DNA of 33,390 bases from an uncultured Pelagibacteraceae bacterium (GCA_902522325.1 CABYVA010000010.1:1-33390), one strand, 5' to 3'. Positions 9,092 to 17,975 are shown, counted from the first letter of the stretch. Notes: generated by a model not told the origin, from the sequence alone. Numbers and translations: made by a program.

Positions 9092-9692
9092 TCAAATTTT
9101 TTATAATTGTTTTTTCAATATTCGCATAATTTTGTTTTTTAATACTTGTTAAATTAGTAACTCCTTTATTTTTAATTCCACAAGGCACAATTTTTTCATA
9201 TGGATCTAGAGAGTTGTTAATATTAAGTGAGAAACCGTGGTATGTAATCCATTTTTTAATTCTTATTCCTATTGCAGCAATTTTTTTGCTTTTTTTATTT
9301 TGTTTAACCCAAATACCGATATTTTTAGGATCACTATAAGATTTAATTTTATATTCACGCAATGTTTGAATTATTGTTTTTTCAATTGTATTTAAAAACT
9401 TTCTTATATCTTTTTTTCTGTTATTTAAATTAATTACTAAGTAGCAAATTATTTGACCTGGACCGTGCCAGGTTATTTTACCACCTCTATTAGTTTTAAT
9501 TATTTTAATGGAACTATCTATTATTTCATTTTGATTATAACTAGTACCTGCTGTATAAGTGGATGGATGTGTTAAAAACCAAATCAATTCTTTAGACTTA
9601 TTATTGCTTATTTTTTGCAGTCTTTTTTCAAGAAAATTGACCGCATATCTGTATTTTATAGGTTTTTTGGATTTTTTAATTTCAATTTTCAT
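9063..9692 (-). CDS. lipB: Octanoyl-[ACP]:protein N-octanoyltransferase LipB
   Basis: LipB moves octanoyl groups from acyl carrier protein to the lipoyl domains of 2-oxoacid dehydrogenases and GcvH, the first step of lipoate synthesis. The protein has 209 residues. RGGKITWHGPGQ is at 69-80, the conserved Lys137 lies in KIAAIGIRI, and the catalytic Cys171 lies in PCGIKNKGVTNL. All catalytic residues are present. It stands alone on the minus strand, divergent from mgtE across 61 bases in which no convincing promoter was found, and overlaps the rluC-like gene tail to tail by 29 bases. Confidence 0.95.
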   Translation of the reverse strand: MKIEIKKSKKPIKYRYAVNFLEKRLQKISNNKSKELIWFLTHPSTYTAGTSYNQNEIIDSSIKIIKTNRGGKITWHGPGQIICYLVINLNNRKKDIRKFLNTIEKTIIQTLREYKIKSYSDPKNIGIWVKQNKKSKKIAAIGIRIKKWITYHGFSLNINNSLDPYEKIVPCGIKNKGVTNLTSIKKQNYANIEKTIIKNLIKNLKILTF

Positions 9693-9753
9693 TTAAAGAA
9701 TTGTATTTTGCTAATTATGCATTAATAGTGCGTTATTAATTTATAGGTAACTT

Positions 9754-11130
9754 ATGTCTTTACTTAAAAAAATAAAAGATAAAAAAGTCAACTTTGAGTT
9801 TAACAAGGAGTATTTAAAAGTTCTTACGTCAAAAATTATTAATAATGACGCTTTATTTATTAATAACTCTTTCAAAGAAATGCACCCTGCAGATGCAGCC
9901 GATATTATAGAACATTTAAGTGAGGAAAATAGAGAAAAATTAATCAAACTTAATAATTTTCAAATAGATCCACAAGTATTTATTGAACTTAATGAATCCG
10001 TTCAAGAAGAAATAATCAAGTATTTATCTTCTGATGCAATTGTTTCAATTTTAAAAAATTTGGAATCCGATGATGCAATTAAAATTTTAGAAAATGTCGA
10101 AGAAAAAAACAAAAATATTATTTTAAGTTCTTTACCTCCAAAAGATCGTTTTGTTTTGTTAGAAAGCTTAAGTTATCCAGAAGATTCTGCAGCTAGAATT
10201 ATGCAAAGAGAGTTTACTGCCATACCAAATAATTGGTCAGTTGGTCAGACAATAGATTATTTAAGAGAAAATAAAGACTTACCTGAAGAATTTTTAGAAA
10301 TTTTTATTGTTGATAATGAGTTTAAACCAGTAGGAACTGTTTCATCATCTAAAGTTTTAAGAACATCTAGAGATAAAAATATGGAAACAATTATGTCTAA
10401 ATCTCAGCTGCTTATCCCAGTAGATATGGATAAGGAAGAAGTTGGTAATTTGTTTGAAAATTATAATTTAAATTCAGCATGCGTTATTGACAAAAACAAC
10501 AAACTTGTTGGAATGATCACAAGTGATGATATTTTAACTGTATTAAAGGAAGAAGCGGAAGAAGATGTATTAAGATTAGCCGGAGTTGGTAATGAGGAAA
10601 TTACAGATGGTATTTTCAAAAAAACTAAAAGAAGATTTAATTGGTTGCTGCTTAATTTATTTACTGCAGTTATAGCATCTATAGTTATAGGCTTTTTTCA
10701 GGAAGACATAGAAAAGGTAGTAGCATTAGCAGTTTTAATGCCAATAGTTGCTTCTATGGGCGGTAATGCAGGAATGCAAACACTTGCAGTTACGATAAGA
10801 ACTATTGCTACAAATGAATTAACAAAAAATAATTTTGCTGAAAATATTATGAAAGAATTTTCGATAGGAATTTTAAACGGATTTATATTTGCAATTATTA
10901 GTGCGATTATAGTTCAAATTTGGTTTCAAGATGTAACCTTGTCATTAATAATATCTATATCAATGGTACTAAATATGATTGTAGCAGGTTTGTTTGGTAT
11001 TTTAGTTCCAGTTACACTAAAAAAAATGAAAATTGACCCCGCAATAGCTTCAAGTGTTTTCGTAACAACAATTACTGATGTAATAGGTTTTTTATCTTTT
11101 TTAGGTATTGGCGCTTACTTCTTTCTATAA
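9754..11130 (+). CDS. mgtE: Magnesium transporter MgtE
   Basis: MgtE is an inner-membrane Mg2+ channel gated by cytoplasmic Mg2+. The 458-residue product has the N-terminal helical domain (about 1-130, with EMHPADAADIIEHLSEENRE), two CBS domains (about 140-260), a plug helix, and about five membrane segments from about 295. MPIVASMGGNAGMQTLAV is the family signature, and Asp442 in the last helix (TTITDVIGF) matches the pore Asp. No Mg2+-sensing leader is visible in the short upstream gap. Its stop abuts the end of panC on the other strand with no spacer. Confidence 0.95.
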   Translation: MSLLKKIKDKKVNFEFNKEYLKVLTSKIINNDALFINNSFKEMHPADAADIIEHLSEENREKLIKLNNFQIDPQVFIELNESVQEEIIKYLSSDAIVSILKNLESDDAIKILENVEEKNKNIILSSLPPKDRFVLLESLSYPEDSAARIMQREFTAIPNNWSVGQTIDYLRENKDLPEEFLEIFIVDNEFKPVGTVSSSKVLRTSRDKNMETIMSKSQLLIPVDMDKEEVGNLFENYNLNSACVIDKNNKLVGMITSDDILTVLKEEAEEDVLRLAGVGNEEITDGIFKKTKRRFNWLLLNLFTAVIASIVIGFFQEDIEKVVALAVLMPIVASMGGNAGMQTLAVTIRTIATNELTKNNFAENIMKEFSIGILNGFIFAIISAIIVQIWFQDVTLSLIISISMVLNMIVAGLFGILVPVTLKKMKIDPAIASSVFVTTITDVIGFLSFLGIGAYFFL

Positions 11131-11943
11131 TTAAAAGTTATCAATAAGTCTTATTTTATTAATGTGATAAGCAATAAATATTTTGAAATTATTCTTTTTA
11201 AAACGTTTAGATAGTTTATTTTTTTCTCTAATTTCTAAATAATCAACTTTGACTTTATAATTAGTATTTATAAAATTTTTTATTAGATTTAATTTATTAG
11301 AATTAATAATATTATGTCTGATTTTACTTTTAAATGAAATAAGTTTTTTTGCGATGAGAGATGCAATTTTGATTTCACTTTTATCTAAAAGTTGGTTTCG
11401 AGTAGATAAAGCAATTTTATTTTTATCTCTTATTGTTTTACATAAAATTATTTTAGTTTTAAATTTTCCACTAAAGTACTTTTTAATTAAAAAAAACTGC
11501 TGATAATCTTTTTCACCAAAAAAGATAAATTTAGGATTTATTATTTTTATAAATCTTTCAATTACATCCAAAACACCTTCAAAATGACCTTTTCTAAACT
11601 TTGAACATAAAATCTTGTATTTTTTATTAATGACAATTTTTCTTTTTCTTTTTTTAAAATAAATTTCATTTGCACTAGGAATAAAAACAAAATCAACTTT
11701 TGCTTTTTTTAATTTGACTAAATCTTTTTTTAAAGATCTAGGATATATCAAAAAGTCTTTTTTTTTATCAAATTGAGTTGGATTAACAAAAATACTAACT
11801 AAAGTTTTACCAGATATGTTTTTTGACTTTTTAATTAACGATATATGGCCTTTATGTAAGCCTCCCATAGTAGGCACAAATCCAACATTCGACACATTTG
11901 AAATATATTTATTCAATTGATTTATTTTTTTAATTATTTTCAT
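11131..11943 (-). CDS. panC: Pantothenate synthetase PanC
   Basis: PanC condenses pantoate and beta-alanine with ATP to give pantothenate. The 270-residue product is near the usual length (about 283). It has the HIGH-like motif FVPTMGGLHKGHISLIKKSK, then SIFVNPTQF, FEGVLDVIERF, FFGEKDYQQFF and the KMSKS-like ALSTRN. The core motifs are intact, but the rest is strongly Lys/Ile/Asn-rich, especially the C-terminal third. No panB or panD is nearby, so the other steps must be elsewhere or missing. It is divergent from galU, 35 bases away. Confidence 0.93.
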   Translation of the reverse strand: MKIIKKINQLNKYISNVSNVGFVPTMGGLHKGHISLIKKSKNISGKTLVSIFVNPTQFDKKKDFLIYPRSLKKDLVKLKKAKVDFVFIPSANEIYFKKRKRKIVINKKYKILCSKFRKGHFEGVLDVIERFIKIINPKFIFFGEKDYQQFFLIKKYFSGKFKTKIILCKTIRDKNKIALSTRNQLLDKSEIKIASLIAKKLISFKSKIRHNIINSNKLNLIKNFINTNYKVKVDYLEIREKNKLSKRFKKNNFKIFIAYHINKIRLIDNF

Positions 11944-11978
11944 TTGTGTAAATTAACGAATATAAGTAAAACATTTAT

Positions 11979-12794
11979 ATGATTAAACAAGCAATTATTC
12001 CATTAGCAGGTTTAGGAACAAGATTGCTACCATTAACAAGTGTTTTTGCAAAAGAACTTTTACCAATTAATGGTAAGCCAGGAGTTGAATACATTATTGA
12101 CGAATGTATACAAGCTGGAATTAAAGAGATAATTTTTGTTATTTCTAGAAAAAAAAATATTATTAAAAAGTATTTTAATAATGATGTTTTTTACAAAAAA
12201 ATTATTAAAAAAAAAAAAGATCAAAGAATAATTAATGAATATAATAAAATTAAAAAATTTAAAAAGATGATTAAATTTGTTTATCAAAACAAACCTCTAG
12301 GAACTGGTGACGCTGTTTTAAAAACTAAAAAATATATTAAAAATAACTTTTTTTTAATGTTATTACCTGACGACCTAATTATTAAAAAAAATTGTTCTAA
12401 AGATATGATTGCAATATTTAAGAAACACAAATGTTCAGTCATGGCAAGTATGAAAGTTGATAAAAAATCTGTTAATCGTTGGGGTATTTTTTCAAAAAAA
12501 AAAAATATAAATAAATTTAATTTTTTAATTAAGGATGTAGTAGAAAAACCAAACATAAATAATGCACCATCAAATAATGCAGTTATTGGTAGATACATAC
12601 TAACGAAAAATATATTTAGTAAATTGAAAAATCAAAAAAAAGGAAAAGGAGGTGAAATTCACATTACTGATTCTATTAAAAAATTATTGCAAGATGGTCA
12701 TAAAATTATTGGACATAATTTTAGAGGAAAGTATTTAGATTGTGGAACTATGGATGGATATATAAAATCATCATTGGATATATCAAAATTATGA
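11979..12794 (+). CDS. galU: UTP--glucose-1-phosphate uridylyltransferase GalU
   Basis: GalU makes UDP-glucose from UTP and glucose 1-phosphate. The 271-residue product has the nucleotide-binding PLAGLGTRLLPLTSVFAKEL near the N-terminus, then NKPLGTGDAVL, VVEKPN, the KGGEIHITDSI motif and YLDCGTMDGYIKSSLD. Its closest alternatives are other sugar-nucleotidyltransferases (RfbA, CugP types), but the motifs fit GalU. Two runs of 12 A in the coding strand (12207-12218 and 12494-12505) fall in Lys-rich insertions. The stop overlaps the ugd start as ATGA, so the two successive enzymes are coupled. Confidence 0.93.
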   Translation: MIKQAIIPLAGLGTRLLPLTSVFAKELLPINGKPGVEYIIDECIQAGIKEIIFVISRKKNIIKKYFNNDVFYKKIIKKKKDQRIINEYNKIKKFKKMIKFVYQNKPLGTGDAVLKTKKYIKNNFFLMLLPDDLIIKKNCSKDMIAIFKKHKCSVMASMKVDKKSVNRWGIFSKKKNINKFNFLIKDVVEKPNINNAPSNNAVIGRYILTKNIFSKLKNQKKGKGGEIHITDSIKKLLQDGHKIIGHNFRGKYLDCGTMDGYIKSSLDISKL

Positions 12795-14089
12795 AACTTT
12801 GCATGATAGGAACTGGTTATGTCGGACTTGTAAGTGGTGTATGTTTTGCTGATTTAGGCAATGAGGTTATTTGTGTCGATAAGGACTTAAATAAAATTAA
12901 GAATTTAAAAAGAGGAATAATTCCAATTTACGAACCTGGTCTTGAGGAATTAACTAAAAAAAATTTTAAATCGGGAAGACTAAAGTTTACTACAAATCTT
13001 TCCGATGCTGTAAAAAGATCACAAATAATTTTTATTTGTGTAGGAACCCCAACAAAGAAAAATGGTAATGCTGCTGATCTTTCACAAGTATTTAATGTTG
13101 CAAAAGAAGTAAGTTACGATATCAAAAATTTTAAAATTTTAATAACAAAATCAACTGTCCCGGTAACTACTGGTGATAAAATTGAAAAAATATTATTAAA
13201 AAAAGTTAAAAAAAAAAATTTCTCTATTGTATCAAATCCTGAGTTTCTTAGAGAAGGTGAGGCTATTAGGGACTTTAACTTTCCTGATAGAATAGTAATT
13301 GGAACATCCGATAAAAAATCTAACAAAATAATGAAATCATTATATGCTCCTTTAATTTCTAAAGGCGCTAAATATTTAAATACTTCAAGAAGAGGTGCTG
13401 AATTAATAAAGTATGCATCTAATGCATTTTTAGCCACCAAAATATCTTTTATAAATGAACTTGCAAACTTATCAGAAAAAATAGGAGTAAATATTGAAGA
13501 TGTCTCTATAGGAATGGGTCTAGATAAAAGAATAGGTGGTAGATTTTTGAGGGCAGGACCAGCTTATGGTGGTTCATGTTTCCCTAAGGATACCAGGGCA
13601 ATTGCAGATACTGCTAAGTTATTCAAGACAGATCTTTCAATAATTAAAAGCGTTATTAAATCTAACAAAAATAGATCGGTAATTCTTTTAAAGAGAGTTT
13701 CAAAAATTCTAAAAAATAAAATTAAAAACAAAAAGATTACCTTTTTAGGTGTAACGTTTAAAGCAAATACTGATGATATGAGAGAGTCTTCTAGTTTAAC
13801 GATGATACCTTATTTATTGAAAAAAGGTGCAAAAATAAAATATTACGATCCGAGTGGTTATAAAAAAGAATTTGAGAAATTTAAAAATGTTACTTTTGCT
13901 AAAAATATAAAATCTTCATGTGAAGGTGCGGATCTGATAATTATTCACACTGAATGGAATGATTTTAAATCACTTAATTTTAAATCTTTATCAAAAAAAA
14001 GAAACGTTATTATTTATGATATGAGAAATATTTTGTCCCCTGAAAAAATAAAAAAAGATAAAATTTCTTATTTCGCTATCGGTAAGTAA
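12791..14089 (+). CDS. ugd: UDP-glucose 6-dehydrogenase
   Basis: The enzyme oxidises UDP-glucose to UDP-glucuronate with two NAD+. Starting at the ATG at 12791 gives 432 residues with the Rossmann motif CMIGTGYVGLVSGVCFAD at the very N-terminus; the longer open frame from 12740 would add 17 residues inside galU with no ribosome binding site and is rejected. CVGTPTKKNG, the SNPEFLREGEAI block and the catalytic Cys263 in AYGGSCFPKDTRAI are intact. The start overlaps the galU stop by four bases. The end abuts the Rid-family gene on the other strand. Confidence 0.95.
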   Translation: MKLCMIGTGYVGLVSGVCFADLGNEVICVDKDLNKIKNLKRGIIPIYEPGLEELTKKNFKSGRLKFTTNLSDAVKRSQIIFICVGTPTKKNGNAADLSQVFNVAKEVSYDIKNFKILITKSTVPVTTGDKIEKILLKKVKKKNFSIVSNPEFLREGEAIRDFNFPDRIVIGTSDKKSNKIMKSLYAPLISKGAKYLNTSRRGAELIKYASNAFLATKISFINELANLSEKIGVNIEDVSIGMGLDKRIGGRFLRAGPAYGGSCFPKDTRAIADTAKLFKTDLSIIKSVIKSNKNRSVILLKRVSKILKNKIKNKKITFLGVTFKANTDDMRESSSLTMIPYLLKKGAKIKYYDPSGYKKEFEKFKNVTFAKNIKSSCEGADLIIIHTEWNDFKSLNFKSLSKKRNVIIYDMRNILSPEKIKKDKISYFAIGK

Positions 14090-14551
14090 TTAATTAAGCT
14101 CAAAAATAGCATCTACTTCAACTGATACTCCTAGCGGCAAACTATTAACACTAACAGCAGCTCTAGTATGCATTCCATTATTACCAAATATTTTTACTAT
14201 TGTATCTGATGCACCATTAATCACTTTTGGTTGATCTATAAAATCATCTGATGAATTAACAAATCCAGTTAATTTTATGCAGTTTTTTATTTTTGATAAA
14301 TCATTGTTACAAGCTTTTTTAGCTTGCGCAACTATACTTAAAGCGCATCTTTCAGCAGCTTTATATCCTTCATCTACATCTAGATTTTTACCAACTTTTC
14401 CTTTAATTAATTTACCATCTTCATCAATTGAGATTTGGCCTGATATATACAGTAATTTATTTACAATTTTTGTTGCAACGTAAGAACCAACTGGATCAGG
14501 GGCTTTAGGTAAATTAATATTATTTTTTTTTATATTTTCATCGTAATTCAT
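14090..14551 (-). CDS. Rid (YjgF/YER057c/UK114) family protein, long subfamily
   Basis: The protein has 153 residues, longer than the about 128 of RidA itself, and resembles the long Rid subfamily. Rid proteins hydrolyse reactive enamine/imine intermediates released by PLP enzymes, but this subfamily's substrate is not settled. GSYVATKIVNKLLYISGQI is the N-terminal motif, and HTRAAVSVNSLPLGVSVEVD carries Arg130, matching the catalytic Arg105 of RidA, and Glu145. It overlaps the small exported protein gene upstream by four bases, so it is the last gene of the ruvX-topA run. Confidence 0.88.
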   Translation of the reverse strand: MNYDENIKKNNINLPKAPDPVGSYVATKIVNKLLYISGQISIDEDGKLIKGKVGKNLDVDEGYKAAERCALSIVAQAKKACNNDLSKIKNCIKLTGFVNSSDDFIDQPKVINGASDTIVKIFGNNGMHTRAAVSVNSLPLGVSVEVDAIFELN

Positions 14552-14802
14552 TGACCTAAAACCTTTTTTTTAACATCATCAACTTTACTTTTTTCATCAT
14601 CCCACTCTTTTTTTTGATAATCTTTTGTATCTTTCACAAAATTTTCACCCACTGTTTTTGTTTTATTTTTTATTAAACTACTTTTGCATTTCACATATTC
14701 CATTGAAAACTTTTTAAAATTATTACAATTTAATTCAGTTGAATTTAAAATATTATAAAATCCAAGAAAAAATACAAAGATAAAAATTAATTTTTTTTTC
14801 AT
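14548..14802 (-). CDS. Small exported protein of unknown function
   Basis: Not recognised as a named family. The 84-residue product has a typical Sec signal (MKKK, then a Phe/Ile/Leu-rich core to about residue 20) with likely cleavage near NST; there is no lipobox before the Cys. The mature part is about 60 residues, with two Cys (in ELNCNN and EYVKCKSS) that could form a disulfide, followed by a very charged Lys/Asp/Glu helix. It overlaps topA and the Rid gene by four bases on each side, which argues that it is a real translated gene. A periplasmic location is inferred. Confidence 0.75.
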   Translation of the reverse strand: MKKKLIFIFVFFLGFYNILNSTELNCNNFKKFSMEYVKCKSSLIKNKTKTVGENFVKDTKDYQKKEWDDEKSKVDDVKKKVLGQ

Positions 14803-17357
14803 TTTCGCTTTTTCTTTTTTGTTTTATCGTATTCTTTTCTTTTCTCAATTAATATTAACGCTTCTTCCATTGTAAGTTCTGTTGGGTCTTTTTCTTCAGG
14901 AATTGTTGCATTTAGAGATTTGTATTTTATATATGGTCCATATTGTCCCTTCATCACTCTAACAGGTTTTTTATCCTCGGGATGCTCGCCCAAGTCTTTT
15001 ATTAATGATGAGGATATCCTTCCTGGTTTTGCTTCAGCAATTAACGTTATTGCTCTGTTTAGTCCAATAGTAAAAATATCTTCGACATTTTCTAATCTGG
15101 CCGATTTACTTTCACATTTCAAATAAGGACCAAATCTTCCAGAGTTTAAAAAAATTTCTTTTTGATTTTCAGGATTAAGACCTAAATTTTTAGGTAGAGA
15201 ACATAAATATTTTGCTTTTTCTAAATCAATTGTGTCAATATCAATACCTTTAGGTATAGAGACGTTTTTTAAACTTTCGTCTTTTTTTTTAATTTTCTTT
15301 TTTTTTTTTGATTTTTCTTCAATTTCATCTGGATCTATTTCAAATTGTAAATATGGTCCAAATCTTCCATTTTTAAGATAAATATCTTTCCCTTTATCAT
15401 TTTGACCAATTAATTTGGGTTCAGCTAAATTGACTTGTTCAGCAGCTTTAGCTTTTGAAAGTGGTCTTGTGAACTTGCATTCGGGATAATTTGAGCATCC
15501 TATAAAGGCGCCTCCTCTAAAACTATTTTTTAGACTTAATTCACCACTAGTACATAATTTACACTTTCTATCAATTTTTCCATTATTATCTGTTTCAAAA
15601 ATGAGACTTCCTAAACTTTCATTAAGTAAATCTAAAACTTCTCTAGTCCTTTTTTCTTTAACATCAGTAACATTTTTATTAAAATCACTCCAGAATTGTT
15701 CCAAAACTTTAATCCAATCTTCTTTTCCTGAAGTAATATCATCTAATTGATCCTCAAGTTTTGCAGTAAATCCATAATCAACATATTTTGTAAATAATTT
15801 TTCTAAGAATGCTGAAATTAATTTTCCTCTATCTGTTGGAAAAAATCTTTTATTCAGTATATCTGCATAACCTCGATTAGAAATTACAGATATAATGCTT
15901 GCATAAGTTGAAGGCCTGCCAATACCAAGTTCTTCTAATTTTTTTACTAAACTTGCTTCGGAGTATCTAGGCGGAGGTTGGGTAAAGTGTTGCTCATCAT
16001 TAAATGCATCAATATTTACCGGTCCTTTATTAACTTCTGGAAGAATCTTTTCATTATTTTCGTCATCTTCAATTTTATATAATTTTAAAAATCCATCAAA
16101 TTTGATTACCGAACCACTAGAACGAAAAACATTTTTAGTGTCTTCTGACTCAATAGAAATTGTTTTTCGATCAAATTTAGCTGGCTGCATTTGCGATGAT
16201 AAGGCTCTGGACCAAATAAGATTATATAATTTATTTTGATCAGAACTTAAATATTTTTTCATTTTTTCAGGAGAATTTTCTATATTTGTAGGTCTAATCG
16301 CTTCGTGAGCTTCTTGGGCGTTTTTTGCTTTTTTTCCAGAATAATTTAATGGTTCGTCCGGCAAATAATCTTTTCCATAATTATCATCAATATATTTCCT
16401 AAAATCACTGACAGCCTCATTCGATATATTTGTACCATCAGTTCTCATATAAGTTATTAATCCAATAGTATCTCCATCCACATCTATACCTTGATAAAGT
16501 CTTTGTGCAATTTGCATTGTACGTGAAGCACCAAACCCTAATTTACTAGAAGCAGTTTGTTGTAAAGTAGAGGTCGTGAAAGGACCAACAGGGTTTCTGG
16601 TATAAACTTTTGAAGTAATGTCTGTAATTTTATAATTTTTTTTTTTTATTTGAGCTATGGCATCATTTATATCCTCTTTATTCTTGAAGGAAAATTTTTC
16701 AATTTTATTTCCATTTAATTGAGAGATAGATGCGGTAATTTTGGAACCATCATTAGTTAAAAAATTTATATTTAACGTCCAAAATTCATCAGGTTTAAAA
16801 ATTTCAATTTCATGTTCTCGTTCAGTAAGTAATTTTAAAGCTACTGATTGAACTCTTCCAGCAGATTTAGATCCCGGCAATTTTGTCCACAATATTGGCG
16901 ATATATTAAAACCAACTAGGTAATCTAATGCTCTTCTTGCCATATAAGCATCAACTAACTGGGCTTCTATACTTCTTGGATTTTCAATTCCTTTTGCTAC
17001 AGCATTCTTGGTAATTTCGTTAAAGACAACTCTTTCTACTTTTTTATCCTTAAGCAACTTTTTTTCATCTAAAAATTCTTTAACATGCCATGCAATGGCT
17101 TCTCCTTCACGATCTGGGTCTGTAGCAAGAATAATTTTTGTGGATTCCTTAGCAACATCAGTAATCTCTTTAAGATATTTTTTTGAAAAACTATCTATTT
17201 CCCATATCATTTTAAATTTATTATCAGGATCAACAGATCCATTTTTAGATGGAAGATCTCTTATATGACCATAACTTGCTAAAACTGTATAATTTTTTCC
17301 TAAGTATTTATTTATTGTTTTAGCTTTAGCTGGACTTTCTACAATTACTAAATTCAT
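14799..17357 (-). CDS. topA: DNA topoisomerase I
   Basis: This type IA topoisomerase relaxes negative supercoils. The 852-residue product has the TOPRIM domain (LVIVESPAKAKTINKYLG; acidic residues Glu7, Asp80, Asp82, Glu84 in ATDPDREGEA), GSKSAGRVQSVALKLL, and the active-site Tyr303 in LITYMRTDGTN. The C-terminal part has one four-Cys zinc ribbon around residues 600-630, then three Gly-Arg/Gln-Phe/Tyr-Gly-Pro-Tyr repeats (NGRFGPYLQ, SGRFGPYLK, KGQYGPYIK) and a Lys-rich tail. A run of 12 T at 15298-15309 (A in the coding strand) codes a Lys cluster in a linker. Confidence 0.97.
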   Translation of the reverse strand: MNLVIVESPAKAKTINKYLGKNYTVLASYGHIRDLPSKNGSVDPDNKFKMIWEIDSFSKKYLKEITDVAKESTKIILATDPDREGEAIAWHVKEFLDEKKLLKDKKVERVVFNEITKNAVAKGIENPRSIEAQLVDAYMARRALDYLVGFNISPILWTKLPGSKSAGRVQSVALKLLTEREHEIEIFKPDEFWTLNINFLTNDGSKITASISQLNGNKIEKFSFKNKEDINDAIAQIKKKNYKITDITSKVYTRNPVGPFTTSTLQQTASSKLGFGASRTMQIAQRLYQGIDVDGDTIGLITYMRTDGTNISNEAVSDFRKYIDDNYGKDYLPDEPLNYSGKKAKNAQEAHEAIRPTNIENSPEKMKKYLSSDQNKLYNLIWSRALSSQMQPAKFDRKTISIESEDTKNVFRSSGSVIKFDGFLKLYKIEDDENNEKILPEVNKGPVNIDAFNDEQHFTQPPPRYSEASLVKKLEELGIGRPSTYASIISVISNRGYADILNKRFFPTDRGKLISAFLEKLFTKYVDYGFTAKLEDQLDDITSGKEDWIKVLEQFWSDFNKNVTDVKEKRTREVLDLLNESLGSLIFETDNNGKIDRKCKLCTSGELSLKNSFRGGAFIGCSNYPECKFTRPLSKAKAAEQVNLAEPKLIGQNDKGKDIYLKNGRFGPYLQFEIDPDEIEEKSKKKKKIKKKDESLKNVSIPKGIDIDTIDLEKAKYLCSLPKNLGLNPENQKEIFLNSGRFGPYLKCESKSARLENVEDIFTIGLNRAITLIAEAKPGRISSSLIKDLGEHPEDKKPVRVMKGQYGPYIKYKSLNATIPEEKDPTELTMEEALILIEKRKEYDKTKKKKRK

Positions 17358-17394
17358 TTATTTAAAAACTACATAAAACAAACAGATAGTCAAA

Positions 17395-17973
17395 TTAATA
17401 AATTTTTGACTTAGATTCTTCCTTATTTATCAACCGTTTAATATTTTCTCTATGAGTGAAAAAAATCAGAACAAACATAATCACAAAAAAGAAAATATTT
17501 TCACTATCTAAAAAAAATAAAATATGAACAGGAATAACTAAACTTGCTAGTAGTGACGATAATGATGAGTATTTAAAAATGAAAAATACGATTAACCATG
17601 TTATTGAAAAAATAAATCCAAAACTTATATCTATACAAAACAAAATACCTAAGTAAGTAGCAACACCTTTTCCTCCCTTAAATTTTAACCAAGCAGGAAA
17701 GACATGGCCAATAAAAATACATAATGATGAAACAAATATATATTCCGAATAATTTATATTTATAAATACTAACGGCAGTATAGCCTTAGATATATCCAAT
17801 GCTAGTGTGCCGAAACCAACGGTCTTATTGCCCGTTCTAAGAGCATTTGTAGCACCAATATTACCAGAGCCTATTTCTCTTATATCCTTTTTCAAAAAAA
17901 ATTTAGTAAGAATGTATCCAAAAGGTATAGAGCCTACTAAGTATGAAGAAAATATTATTAAAATTAATTCCAT
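17395..17973 (-). CDS. plsY: Acyl-phosphate glycerol-3-phosphate acyltransferase PlsY
   Basis: PlsY makes lysophosphatidate from acyl phosphate and glycerol 3-phosphate, the first step of membrane phospholipid synthesis. The 192-residue integral membrane protein shows GSIPFGYILTKFF, the glycerol-phosphate motif IGSGNIGATNALR, FKGGKGVATYLG and the C-terminal HRENIKRL. Five or more hydrophobic segments are visible. It is two bases after pyrC. The 37-base gap before topA holds no gene, although dprA often lies there in alphaproteobacteria. Confidence 0.96.
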   Translation of the reverse strand: MELILIIFSSYLVGSIPFGYILTKFFLKKDIREIGSGNIGATNALRTGNKTVGFGTLALDISKAILPLVFININYSEYIFVSSLCIFIGHVFPAWLKFKGGKGVATYLGILFCIDISFGFIFSITWLIVFFIFKYSSLSSLLASLVIPVHILFFLDSENIFFFVIMFVLIFFTHRENIKRLINKEESKSKIY

Positions 17974-17975
17974 TT

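Noticed and set aside
9693-9753. Divergent promoters between lipB and mgtE
   Set aside because: TA-rich matches exist but none pairs with a -35 box at proper spacing; nothing could be supported.
11146-11180. Inverted repeat (TTATCA / TGATAA) as a terminator at the mgtE/panC junction
   Set aside because: The arms are short, AT-only apart from one pair, lie inside panC coding sequence, and have no T run suited to termination of mgtE.
12740-12790. Extended N-terminus for ugd beginning MWNYGWIYK
   Set aside because: It lies inside galU, lacks a ribosome binding site and places 17 residues before the Rossmann motif; the ATG at 12791 overlaps the galU stop and fits the family start.
17365-17393. 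Promoter for topA using TTGACT (minus strand, 17393-17388)
   Set aside because: No acceptable -10 box lies 16-18 bases downstream, and the gene follows plsY closely in an apparent operon.
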